A DNA stretch of 40,761 nucleotides, taken from positions 1 to 40,761 of the forward strand of contig JAAESM010000073.1 of assembly GCA_024229395.1 (NCBI GenBank). Direction: 5' to 3'. The notes beneath the pieces are model-generated. The model did not search any database and was not told the origin of the DNA. It saw only the letters and a list, made by a program, of their open reading frames with translations. Positions 1 through 7,524 of the stretch are shown one piece after another (the first letter of the stretch is position 1; the number at the start of each line of letters is the position of its first letter). Made by a program: the position numbers and the translations under genes. Origin of the DNA: Planctomycetota bacterium (GTDB lineage: Bacteria > Planctomycetota > UBA1135).

Positions 1-812
1 ACATTCTGGTCGACGTTCTCGATCATCGCGAAGATGCGCGCAAGACGATCCGCATTGAAATCCTTTGGCAAGGAGTGCCCCCCTTGCGGCTGCGCGAATG
101 CCGGAGCCAAATCCATTTCCTGATACTTCTTCAGCAGTTGCTCGGGAACATCGTGGAATGGCCCATGCGGTGCGTTGGTCGGGATGTAAGCGAAGAACGG
201 CTTATCTTTCTGGCTCTGCTCCGTGATCCAGGCGAGCGCTTCGTCGAAGTAGATGTCGGTGCAATAACCATCCATCTGCTGCGCTTCGCCGTTGTGAAAC
301 AGGATCGGATCGGTGTACTTACCTTCACCACCTTCAGGGTCCGCAGGCTGCCCGATGCCCCCACCTAGATGCACCAAGGATTCGTCAAAGCCTTGGTCCA
401 TGGCACGCATCGGATAGCAATCGCCAAGGTGCCATTTGCCGAAAATCCCAGTGGCCCACCCTGATCCGCGCAGCACCTCAGCGACGGTGACTTCTTGTGG
501 GTCCATCATGGCCCGCCCCACCCAAGTGTCGAAGGCACGTGTGCGTTGCGGATAACGCCCGGTCATCAAGGCGGAGCGCGTCGGCGTGCAAACTGGATGC
601 ACGTAGAAGGTGTTCAAGCGCGTTGCCGATGCTGCGAATCCATCCAGTGCGGGTGTCTGCAAGACTGGGTTGCCATGAAAACCAAAATCGCCCCAACCTT
701 GGTCATCGGTCATGATGACAATGACATTCGGAGCAGCGGCCTTGCTCTGGGCTGATTCAGCATTCAAGCCACATCCGGCAATCAAGAAAACCAACAGGAG
801 ACGCCATCGCAT
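1..812 (-). CDS. Sulfatase (formylglycine-dependent, type I), lipoprotein; 3' end beyond window
   Basis: Only the first 270 codons are inside the window; the C-terminal part lies beyond position 1. The start at 812 gives a short hydrophobic signal ending in IAGC, so lipidation at C14 is likely and the enzyme would sit at the cell envelope. The metal-binding segment IVIMTDDQGWG (D36, D37) and the motif CTPTRSALMTGRYPQR follow. C75 fits the C-x-P-x-R sulfatase signature and would be converted to formylglycine. FGKWHLGD comes later. The family hydrolyses sulfate esters, usually from sulfated carbohydrates. It is the last visible gene of a minus-strand operon with a symporter, a DUF6807 protein and a sugar-type oxidoreductase, 61 bp after the oxidoreductase. 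The substrate cannot be read from the sequence. Confidence 0.93.
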   Translation of the reverse strand, partial: MRWRLLLVFLIAGCGLNAESAQSKAAAPNVIVIMTDDQGWGDFGFHGNPVLQTPALDGFAASATRLNTFYVHPVCTPTRSALMTGRYPQRTRAFDTWVGRAMMDPQEVTVAEVLRGSGWATGIFGKWHLGDCYPMRAMDQGFDESLVHLGGGIGQPADPEGGEGKYTDPILFHNGEAQQMDGYCTDIYFDEALAWITEQSQKDKPFFAYIPTNAPHGPFHDVPEQLLKKYQEMDLAPAFAQPQGGHSLPKDFNADRLARIFAMIENVDQN

Positions 813-873
813 GCTCCGCATTCTAGCTTGCACACCTTGGCATGGCTGCAAGGCCCTGCTCAACCAATCGGCT

Positions 874-2196
874 TCAGGACTCCAGGTACTGCACAGGGAA
901 TTTCCACGGCCCGCGGTATTCGGGAATGGCGCGACGTGCGGCCTCTGGATCACCAATGATCCTTTCAGTCTTGGGATTGAAATGAATGGTGCGCCCTAGT
1001 TGATAGCTGAGGTTACCCAGTGCTACAGCCATGTCGATCTTGGCGTGGTAATCAGCGTTGCAGGAAGGCTGGCCGCCGTTGCGGATGCAATCCAGCCATT
1101 CATGTTCATGCACCGTCCCTGCCGGGATGAGCTGCTCTGGCTTGTCATTGGGATCAAGCCCCTCAAGCTGCGCCACGATTTCGTTCATTCCGTAGTTGGT
1201 GCGCAGCGTGCCATTCAAGCCATGGAAGTACACTCCGAGAGCACGCGTCTTGGTGCCGAACTCATAACCATGGTGATTGAACTGGCTGAAGTGCCAGCGC
1301 ATGGTGAGTCCTGGATATTGCCACATCATGTCCTGCGTATCGGGAGCGTCGCCGTCGCCACCAAGGATGTGGCGGCCACCGAAGCAACTGATTTTCTCGG
1401 GGAATCCCAGTTCGAGTGCCCACACCGGTAGATCCAATAAGTGCGGTGCCATGCCCGGGGTCCAACCGCCGGAGTAGTCCATCCACGAGCAGTGCATGGC
1501 GGCGTCGGCAACGAGCAAACGGTTGTAATCGCACTCTGGCGCCGGTCCAAGCCACATATCGAAATCAATATCCTTGGGTGGTTCTTCCTTGGGCGCGACA
1601 CCAATGCCCTTCGCCCCCATATTCCAACCCCAGAAGTTCTCCACGCGACCGATCGGGCCAAGCTTGCCAGAACGAATCCAATCCACCACGCGTCGGTAGT
1701 TGTCTTGCTGATGAATCTGCGTGCCGACTTGGCAAACTACCTTGTGCTTTCGCATGGCGTTGCGCACCGCCAAAGTCTCTGCTGGATAGATGGTCATTGG
1801 CTTCTGCAAGTAAACATGCTTGCCGGCGGCTGCGGCATCGACGGCTTGTAAGCAATGCCAGTGCGGTGGCGTAGCGATGATGACGGCATCAACACGTGGA
1901 TCGGCAAGTAGCTCCCGGTAATCGCGGTAGCCGGTCACGTTGGGACGATCCTTTGTCCATGCGTCGATGCGATGCTGTTGCACATCGGAAACGGCAACCA
2001 ACTCTGTTCCGGGATCGGTCAGGCATTGGCGCAGGTTCGCAGACCCCATGCCACCGGCTCCAATCAAGGCAAGCCCAATCTTGTCATTGGCGCCAATCAC
2101 ACCGCGACCGAATGCGGAAGATGGAAGCAGGATGGGACCAGCCATAAAGGCCGCAGCACCACTGATCAGGAAATCGCGTCTTGTGGGAGGGTTCAT
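874..2196 (-). CDS. Gfo/Idh/MocA family oxidoreductase, Tat-exported
   Basis: This 440-aa NAD(P)-dependent sugar-type oxidoreductase begins with a twin-arginine signal (RRDFLISGAAAF), so it is probably exported already folded. The Rossmann motif IGAGGMGS lies near residue 45, followed by VIIATPPHWH. The usual E-K-P catalytic motif reads Q-K-P here (Q131-K132-P133), with the lysine retained. The C-terminal half has the expected alpha/beta domain with a conserved histidine in MAPHLLDLPVW. Its ATG overlaps the stop of the upstream DUF6807 gene by 4 nt (ATGA at 2193-2196), so the two are probably translationally coupled. The family is certain; the sugar substrate is not known. Confidence 0.93.
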   Translation of the reverse strand: MNPPTRRDFLISGAAAFMAGPILLPSSAFGRGVIGANDKIGLALIGAGGMGSANLRQCLTDPGTELVAVSDVQQHRIDAWTKDRPNVTGYRDYRELLADPRVDAVIIATPPHWHCLQAVDAAAAGKHVYLQKPMTIYPAETLAVRNAMRKHKVVCQVGTQIHQQDNYRRVVDWIRSGKLGPIGRVENFWGWNMGAKGIGVAPKEEPPKDIDFDMWLGPAPECDYNRLLVADAAMHCSWMDYSGGWTPGMAPHLLDLPVWALELGFPEKISCFGGRHILGGDGDAPDTQDMMWQYPGLTMRWHFSQFNHHGYEFGTKTRALGVYFHGLNGTLRTNYGMNEIVAQLEGLDPNDKPEQLIPAGTVHEHEWLDCIRNGGQPSCNADYHAKIDMAVALGNLSYQLGRTIHFNPKTERIIGDPEAARRAIPEYRGPWKFPVQYLES

Positions 2197-3314
2197 CGCT
2201 TGCTTTCTTGGCTGTGGCTCTGCTGCTGGGAGTGATCTTGCTTGGCGGCTTGCTTGGTCCCATGATCCGCATCTTGTGGAATCGGAAGAACCGGAACCGT
2301 GATCGCAAATTTATTACAAGCCTTGGCGATCACGCTGGCATTGGCAGCGCCGGGAAAAATCAAGAACCGGTAACGCAGCGATAACGGTTCACCGCGCTTC
2401 AAGGCATAGCGGCTTCCCGCACGCGGAAACGTTGGCTGGAACCAAGGGAGCTCTTCATAGGTGACAAAGTCCGCCGGGGATTCGGGGTTAAGTGGATACT
2501 CAAGAATCGCCAGCGTAGTTAGCTGCTTACCCCCCTTCCAAACACCAGTCGTGGTCGACCAAGCGTGAGCGAGCGCTCCGGGAGTTGCCGGTGTCGCCGC
2601 TCTGGGAGCCTGGGTTTGGCGGTCAAATCCCAACCCTTCGACCGGCGCAAGGCGCACGTTCAATCCACCATAGAGATTGGTGCCACGGCGGGCCAGGCTG
2701 ACGTCTTCGGCAAGGGCTTCAAAGCGCAACTCCAAGTCGATCACACGCATGCCATCTTCTTGAATCGCAAAGGCAGTGATCACGACCTGCTCCATGACCA
2801 CGGCATCAAGGTCATCCCACAGCCATAGGTTCTTCGCCTTGACGCGCGCATATTCCTTGGTTGCGATAGTCTCCGGCTCCCCCACCGGACGCGAATAGAT
2901 CTTCTGCAGTGCGTGCAAGTCACCCGTGTTTTTCCCGACCTGGACTTCCGGCCAAGCCCAGTAGATTGCGCGGTGGTGCGGATGATCGATGCTCCAATCC
3001 AGGGTCAGCTCCTCGCCATCAAGACCATACAGAGGATGGAGATATCCACTGCGCGGCTTTGCATAAATACGATTGCCCTCCGCGATTTGATCCAGATACC
3101 CATCCGGCAACGGAACCGAAGTCGCTCGATAATGCAACAGCGCCTGCTCACCATCTGACAACGCAACAATCCCCGAACTCTTGTCGTAGGTCGCTTGCGG
3201 ATGGGCAATCTCTATTTCTTGCGGAGCGAAACTCGGTGAATAGAGGGTTAAGGGAATCAGGAGTGGCAATAAAAGCACGGCGAAGCCGAGGATAGCACTC
3301 CAGTTGCCGCTCAT
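2193..3314 (-). CDS. DUF6807 (PmoA-like) family protein with N-terminal membrane anchor
   Basis: A 373-aa protein. An N-terminal hydrophobic segment (about residues 8-28) would act as an anchor or uncleaved signal. The body carries the family's conserved block around SIDHPHHRAIYWAWPEV, near residue 110. This family is often labelled 'methane oxygenase PmoA', but the name is misleading. It is commonly found beside Gfo/Idh/MocA oxidoreductases and sulfatases in planctomycetes, and a role in carbohydrate breakdown is inferred from that context only. The last 25 residues are an unusual Q/H/S/K-rich tail (AAKQDHSQQQSHSQ) that looks disordered. The gene lies 41 bp downstream of the symporter and overlaps the next gene by 4 nt. 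Confidence 0.82.
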   Translation of the reverse strand: MSGNWSAILGFAVLLLPLLIPLTLYSPSFAPQEIEIAHPQATYDKSSGIVALSDGEQALLHYRATSVPLPDGYLDQIAEGNRIYAKPRSGYLHPLYGLDGEELTLDWSIDHPHHRAIYWAWPEVQVGKNTGDLHALQKIYSRPVGEPETIATKEYARVKAKNLWLWDDLDAVVMEQVVITAFAIQEDGMRVIDLELRFEALAEDVSLARRGTNLYGGLNVRLAPVEGLGFDRQTQAPRAATPATPGALAHAWSTTTGVWKGGKQLTTLAILEYPLNPESPADFVTYEELPWFQPTFPRAGSRYALKRGEPLSLRYRFLIFPGAANASVIAKACNKFAITVPVLPIPQDADHGTKQAAKQDHSQQQSHSQESKR

Positions 3315-3355
3315 GTGGAGCGCATTCGCGGCAACGCAATAGTCATGAAATCGAT

Positions 3356-4888
3356 TTAACTACGCAGTTCTTTCGCCATCCCTTCCATGCGTGCTTGGCC
3401 CTTCTTGTCGACGAGGCTGACCACGATGGCAACCAGGAAGCCGACCACGAAGGAGGGCAACAGCACATCGAGCGATGCCAGATAACCGGACCAGTCTTCG
3501 TGGCCGGCAGCATCAAGCATGGGCGGGATTGCCCACTTGAACAACGGAATGGCAAGGAAGCCTGCGACCATGGCACTCTTGGCGCCAAGCGCAGTGAGCT
3601 TGGACCAGAACAAACTCAGGATGACCGTTGGGCAGAAGGTGGCCGCGATGCCAGACCAACCGAATATGATGGTCCAGAACACGCCGTTCTCTTTATCCAC
3701 CAGCATGATGCCGATTCCAATCATGAAGGACACCAACGACAGAGTGATCGTGACCTTGCGCGTGAGACCCAGCAGGCGTTCGTCGCTCATCTCCGGGTGC
3801 CTGGATTTCTGCCAGTAGTCACGCACGCCGGCGCTGGATGCCACCACCAGCAGCGAGTCAATCGTGGACATGATCGCACTCAACACCATGGCGATGAACA
3901 AACCCGCGAAGAATGCCGGCAGCAGATCTTGCGCCATCACTGGCAGGATGTTGTCGAAGTTGCCGCTCAAAGATTCGGGCGAGAAGATCGCGCGCCCGAT
4001 CAAGCCAACCAGCACAGCACCGGAATCAGCCAATACGGTCCATATTCCAGCGGTAATCGTGCCGGGCAGGATTTGCTTCTCGTTCTTCATCGAGATGTAA
4101 CGCACGAAGACTTGCGGTGACCCCATGAAGCCGATGCCGATTGCAGCCATACCGAAGATGGTGACAATCGCTGAGGTATTCCATGACCCACTACTTGGAC
4201 CATCCTCACCCGGACCATGCCACGACAGCAGATGCGGATCGATACTTTCCAAAGTTGCCGCGATTGTAGGCCAACCGCCAGCGAAGTTGAACGCAACGAT
4301 CGGCAGAGCGACCAAACCGATCACCATCAGGCTTCCTTGGAAGACGTCGGACCAGACCACCGCGGTGAAGCCACCTTTGGTGATGTAGAGCATGACCACA
4401 CCGAAGCCGACTGCTGCCCCGACAAAATGGTTCCAACCGAGGAATGCATGGAAGGCGGTGCCGGTGGCGAAGACTTGCGCGCCGGCATAGATCGGCACGA
4501 ACACCATCAATGCGAAGGCCGCGATCAAGCGCAGCGTGTGGCCCGAATCGCGCAGACGACTCTCCAGATAATCAGGCACCGTGACCGAGTCATAACGATC
4601 GGTCAAACGTTTGAAGCGTCGCGCCATCAACATCCATGCACCGCATACACCGAGCACCTCGCCGAGCACGACCCAAAAAGCTTGCACCCCGACGGCATAA
4701 CCCATTCCGGTCAGGCCGAGCAACAGCCATGCACTCTCACCAGTGGCACGTGCCGAGAAGGCGACGTTGAAGAAGCCGAGATTCTTGCCGGAAACAAAAT
4801 AATCGCGGATGCTCTTGACCCGCTTGGAGGCCAAGTAACCGATTACCAGCAAGATGGTCGCGTACAAGGCGACCGCTAACAGCTTCAT
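3356..4888 (-). CDS. Sodium:solute symporter (SSS family)
   Basis: A 510-aa polytopic inner-membrane protein with about 13 hydrophobic segments. The N-terminal part is typical of SSS transporters: an RDYFVSGKNLG segment near residue 30, then SARATGESAWLLLGLTGMGY at the first discontinuous helix. VPDYLESRLRD follows helix 3 and STIDSLLVVASSAG lies near residue 330. The family couples Na+ entry to uptake of sugars, amino acids or other organic solutes. As first gene of an operon with DUF6807, oxidoreductase and sulfatase genes, a carbohydrate or organic-acid substrate is likely (inference). The ATG at 4888 has no clear ribosome site directly before it. An AAAGGA at 4914-4919 instead precedes a four-codon open frame at 4911-4897. 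Confidence 0.92.
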   Translation of the reverse strand: MKLLAVALYATILLVIGYLASKRVKSIRDYFVSGKNLGFFNVAFSARATGESAWLLLGLTGMGYAVGVQAFWVVLGEVLGVCGAWMLMARRFKRLTDRYDSVTVPDYLESRLRDSGHTLRLIAAFALMVFVPIYAGAQVFATGTAFHAFLGWNHFVGAAVGFGVVMLYITKGGFTAVVWSDVFQGSLMVIGLVALPIVAFNFAGGWPTIAATLESIDPHLLSWHGPGEDGPSSGSWNTSAIVTIFGMAAIGIGFMGSPQVFVRYISMKNEKQILPGTITAGIWTVLADSGAVLVGLIGRAIFSPESLSGNFDNILPVMAQDLLPAFFAGLFIAMVLSAIMSTIDSLLVVASSAGVRDYWQKSRHPEMSDERLLGLTRKVTITLSLVSFMIGIGIMLVDKENGVFWTIIFGWSGIAATFCPTVILSLFWSKLTALGAKSAMVAGFLAIPLFKWAIPPMLDAAGHEDWSGYLASLDVLLPSFVVGFLVAIVVSLVDKKGQARMEGMAKELRS

Positions 4889-4924
4889 GGCAAGTGCTAG
4901 GTCGATGTCATTTCCTTTGTTAAG

Positions 4925-4965
4925 GGGCAGCTGCGGAAACGAGCTTCATTTCCGCAGCTGCCCCA
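4925..4965. repeat. Perfect 16-bp inverted repeat (9-nt spacer) between divergent genes
   Basis: The left arm GGGGCAGCTGCGGAAA (4925-4940) and right arm TTTCCGCAGCTGCCCC (4950-4965) are exact reverse complements around the spacer CGAGCTTCA. It lies between the symporter start (4888, minus) and the hybrid kinase promoter (-35 at 4984, plus). Neither side is followed by a T-run, so it does not look like an intrinsic terminator. It could be an operator for a dimeric regulator, or an RNA hairpin in the symporter leader just upstream of AAAGGA at 4914-4919. Confidence 0.85.
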
Positions 4966-4983
4966 TCATAGGGCCAAGTGCCA

Positions 4984-5012
4984 TTGACAATCGCAGTCCA
5001 GGCAAGTGTAAT
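4984..5012 (+). promoter_or_regulatory. Sigma-70-type promoter of the hybrid histidine kinase
   Basis: A perfect -35 (TTGACA, 4984-4989), a 17-nt spacer and a 5-of-6 -10 (TGTAAT, 5007-5012) point to a transcript start near 5019. This lies downstream of the GTG at 4978, so that codon is unlikely to be the start. It favours the GTG at 5038, which has GAGG at 5024-5027. Confidence 0.75.
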
Positions 5013-5037
5013 TTGCGAGCAACGAGGCAATCCCCAC

Positions 5038-6726
5038 GTGACTTCGGACTTTCCTTCTAATTCCTCCATCGACCTTGGCAACTCAAGTTCCGCGCAGGCG
5101 CGCATCACCGAGCTTGAGGGCCAGCTGGAGCAACTACGTCGGGAAACGAAGGTCCTGCGTGAATCCGAGAGCCAGCACCGCACATGGCTGGAGAAATCGC
5201 CGGTATGCACCAAGATTCTCGACCTGAATTTCAAGTTGCAATATATGAGCCAAGCCGGGATTTCGGCCTTATGTATTCCTGACATCGAGGAGTATTACCA
5301 AACACCATACCCTCCGGAGTTCTTCTCTCCGCGTTTCAAGGTGACCATGCTCGAAGCCCTGCGCAAGGTCCGCGATGAAGAAGTCGTAGCCCATCAGGAA
5401 GCGCCATTGAAGAGTCTGAACGGCACCCTCATCTGGTTCCGCTCTACCCTATTCCCGCTTTACGATGATGATGGCAACTTCGAGTCCATCATGGTGGTGT
5501 CCACCGACATCACTCCGCGCGTGAAGGCCGAGGAAGAGCGCGCGTTACTGGAACGCCAACTACTGCACGCGCAGAAGCTCGAGAGTCTTGGTGTGCTTGC
5601 TGGTGGAATTGCGCATGACTTCAACAACATCCTGGTCGGCATCTTAGGCAACGCAGATTTGGCCCTGCGCGGTTTAAGCGAAGACAATCCATCGCGTGAG
5701 AATATCGCCGAGATCAAGGTTGCTTCGCATCGTGCGGCGGAACTATCGGAACAGATGTTGGCCTATTCCGGCAAGGGGAAATTCTTGATCGAATCGATTG
5801 ACCTTGGCGAGTTCCTGGTTGAAATGACACACCTGTTGGATGTCGCCCTCTCCAAGAAGGTCGAGCTGCGTCTGGATATCGCAGATTCTTTGCCGCACTT
5901 CGCCGGCGACCCCACCCAAATTCGCCAGGTGATCATGAACCTCATCACCAACGCTTCGGAGGCCATCGGCGAAGGCAATGGCAGGGTGACTTTGGCTGCC
6001 GGCTCGATGGAATGCGATCAGGCTTATTTGGATGATGGTTTCGAGCTTCTCGTCGCGGGTGCGGGCCACTCCTTAGACCCCGGTTCTTATGTCTACTGCG
6101 AGGTCACCGACAGCGGTTGCGGCATGGATGCAGAAACGGTGTCGAAGGTCTTCGAACCATTCTTCACCACCAAGTTCACCGGTCGCGGGCTGGGCATGGC
6201 TGCGGTACTTGGAATCGTGCGCGGCCACCGAGGCGCCATCAAGGTCAGGAGCCAACCGAAGAAGGGCACCACCTTCAGGGTCTTGTTCCCCGCCGGCACG
6301 CAGGTTCCAGAAACCGTGGTCACACCTTCCAATGTAGCGAAACCTGGAGCCGATTGGCGTGGCAGCGGTACCGTTTTGATTGCGGACGACGAGGATCTCG
6401 TGTGCAACGTCGGCAAGGAAATGCTCAAGCACTTTGGCTTCAAGGCTCTGCAAGCGAAAGATGGCCTGGAAGCCTTGCAGGTCTTCCGTGAACACGCCAA
6501 TGACATCACTTGCGTGTTGCTCGACCTGACCATGCCACAAATGGATGGCGAGCAGGTGTTCCTGGAAATGCGCAAGCTGCGGCCCGACGTGAAGGTCATC
6601 CTGACCAGCGGTTACTCGATGGACGACCTATCGCAACGTTTCGCCGGCAAAGGCCTGGCTGGCTTCCTGCAGAAGCCATTCAATCTTGAGAACCTGCGCA
6701 ATGTACTTGCGCCGGTGGTTGGTTAA
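5038..6726 (+). CDS. Hybrid sensor histidine kinase: PAS - HisKA - HATPase - receiver
   Basis: A cytoplasmic two-component protein of 562 aa from the GTG at 5038. The frame is open back to a GTG at 4978 (582 aa), but a promoter lies between the two. In the 582-aa numbering: a short coiled coil (ITELEGQLEQLRRE, about 42-60), a PAS domain (about 70-190), the H-box GGIAHDFNN with phospho-acceptor H213, an ATPase with N-box LITNASEAIG and G-box DSGCGMD, then FFTTKFTGRGLGMA. The receiver domain has phospho-acceptor D516 in LLDLTMPQMDG. No membrane segments are visible, so it senses an intracellular signal. It diverges from the symporter/DUF6807/oxidoreductase/sulfatase operon, so it may regulate that operon (inference). 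No separate response regulator gene is adjacent, so output must pass through other proteins. Confidence 0.93.
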   Translation: MTSDFPSNSSIDLGNSSSAQARITELEGQLEQLRRETKVLRESESQHRTWLEKSPVCTKILDLNFKLQYMSQAGISALCIPDIEEYYQTPYPPEFFSPRFKVTMLEALRKVRDEEVVAHQEAPLKSLNGTLIWFRSTLFPLYDDDGNFESIMVVSTDITPRVKAEEERALLERQLLHAQKLESLGVLAGGIAHDFNNILVGILGNADLALRGLSEDNPSRENIAEIKVASHRAAELSEQMLAYSGKGKFLIESIDLGEFLVEMTHLLDVALSKKVELRLDIADSLPHFAGDPTQIRQVIMNLITNASEAIGEGNGRVTLAAGSMECDQAYLDDGFELLVAGAGHSLDPGSYVYCEVTDSGCGMDAETVSKVFEPFFTTKFTGRGLGMAAVLGIVRGHRGAIKVRSQPKKGTTFRVLFPAGTQVPETVVTPSNVAKPGADWRGSGTVLIADDEDLVCNVGKEMLKHFGFKALQAKDGLEALQVFREHANDITCVLLDLTMPQMDGEQVFLEMRKLRPDVKVILTSGYSMDDLSQRFAGKGLAGFLQKPFNLENLRNVLAPVVG

Positions 6727-6745
6727 CCGATCGAAAAGAACCGAT

Positions 6746-7519
6746 TCAAGGCGTCGGCGTCATGCCTGCTGCCCATGCCGTACCGCGGCGATAAAGCTCA
6801 CGCATCCCTGACGCTTGATATGCGTTGACATCGTGACCAAGCGTGCAGAGGAAGACACGGCCGTCGCCAGCTTGACGTACCATCGCCATCGGGTAGTCCT
6901 GCTGGTCCACCGGTGATCGCGCCTCGGCAACCACATCGACGATGGTGCTACCGGTCAGGCATGTGTAGAGCTCATCGCTGGTCTGGAATGTAGCCAGTTC
7001 TGTGGCGACGGCATGGGAAGACTCGGTAGCACGCACCTCGAAAGGACCATAAGGGTCATGGTGACGTTCACCTTCTGGCGCCGGTAGGCCGAACCAGACA
7101 CGACCAACCAAGGACTCGTAGTCATCACGGAATTCCTGGAAGGCACCGCAGCCGAAGTGCACCGAAACCAATCCGCCACCACCGCGCACGTAGGCGTCGA
7201 GCTGATCGAAGGCGGCGCGACCAGGGAGGTCGGGAGCGTCATTCTTGAAATGGATCACGACGACGTCGTAGGCAGAGAAATCCGTGTCTGTGATCCTCTT
7301 CAAGTCATCCAACACATCGACCTGTAGGCGCGCATCTTCCTCAAGTAGTTCCTGCAGGACCGGCGTCGTGAGCTGCCATTGATGATGGGCGTCTTCACCG
7401 GTCAAGATCAGGACGCGCGCGCCCGACTTCGATGCGGACGAGCTGCAGGAAAGCCCCACCAGCAACAGCAGTAGCAGTAAGGACAGCCCACGAGGCGAGC
7501 GAGATGCAGGAATAGGCAT
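6746..7519 (-). CDS. ThuA-like (trehalose utilization family) domain protein, exported
   Basis: A 257-aa protein. It has a hydrophobic signal (LSLLLLLLLVGLSC) that may be a non-canonical lipobox, then a glutamine-amidotransferase-like ThuA fold. Visible pieces are ARVLILTGEDAHHQW (about 34-48), YDVVVIHFKN, the loop GGGGLVSVHFGCGAF (about 112-126), and GRVFLCTLGHDVNAY near the end. ThuA proteins are linked to disaccharide and other carbohydrate breakdown; the exact reaction is unsettled. The ATG lies 5 nt after the stop of the upstream Gfo/Idh/MocA gene, so the two form a tight two-gene unit. Confidence 0.87.
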   Translation of the reverse strand: MPIPASRSPRGLSLLLLLLLVGLSCSSSASKSGARVLILTGEDAHHQWQLTTPVLQELLEEDARLQVDVLDDLKRITDTDFSAYDVVVIHFKNDAPDLPGRAAFDQLDAYVRGGGGLVSVHFGCGAFQEFRDDYESLVGRVWFGLPAPEGERHHDPYGPFEVRATESSHAVATELATFQTSDELYTCLTGSTIVDVVAEARSPVDQQDYPMAMVRQAGDGRVFLCTLGHDVNAYQASGMRELYRRGTAWAAGMTPTP

Positions 7520-7524
7520 GGTCT

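Noticed and set aside
3395..4120. 241-codon open frame on the plus strand
   Set aside because: Antisense to the symporter, very rich in H/Q/D/R with no domain or hydrophobic pattern; a shadow of the GC-rich codon bias.
4978..5037. Earlier GTG start of the hybrid kinase
   Set aside because: A TTGACA-N17-TGTAAT promoter (4984-5012) lies inside this extension, so it would not be in the transcript.
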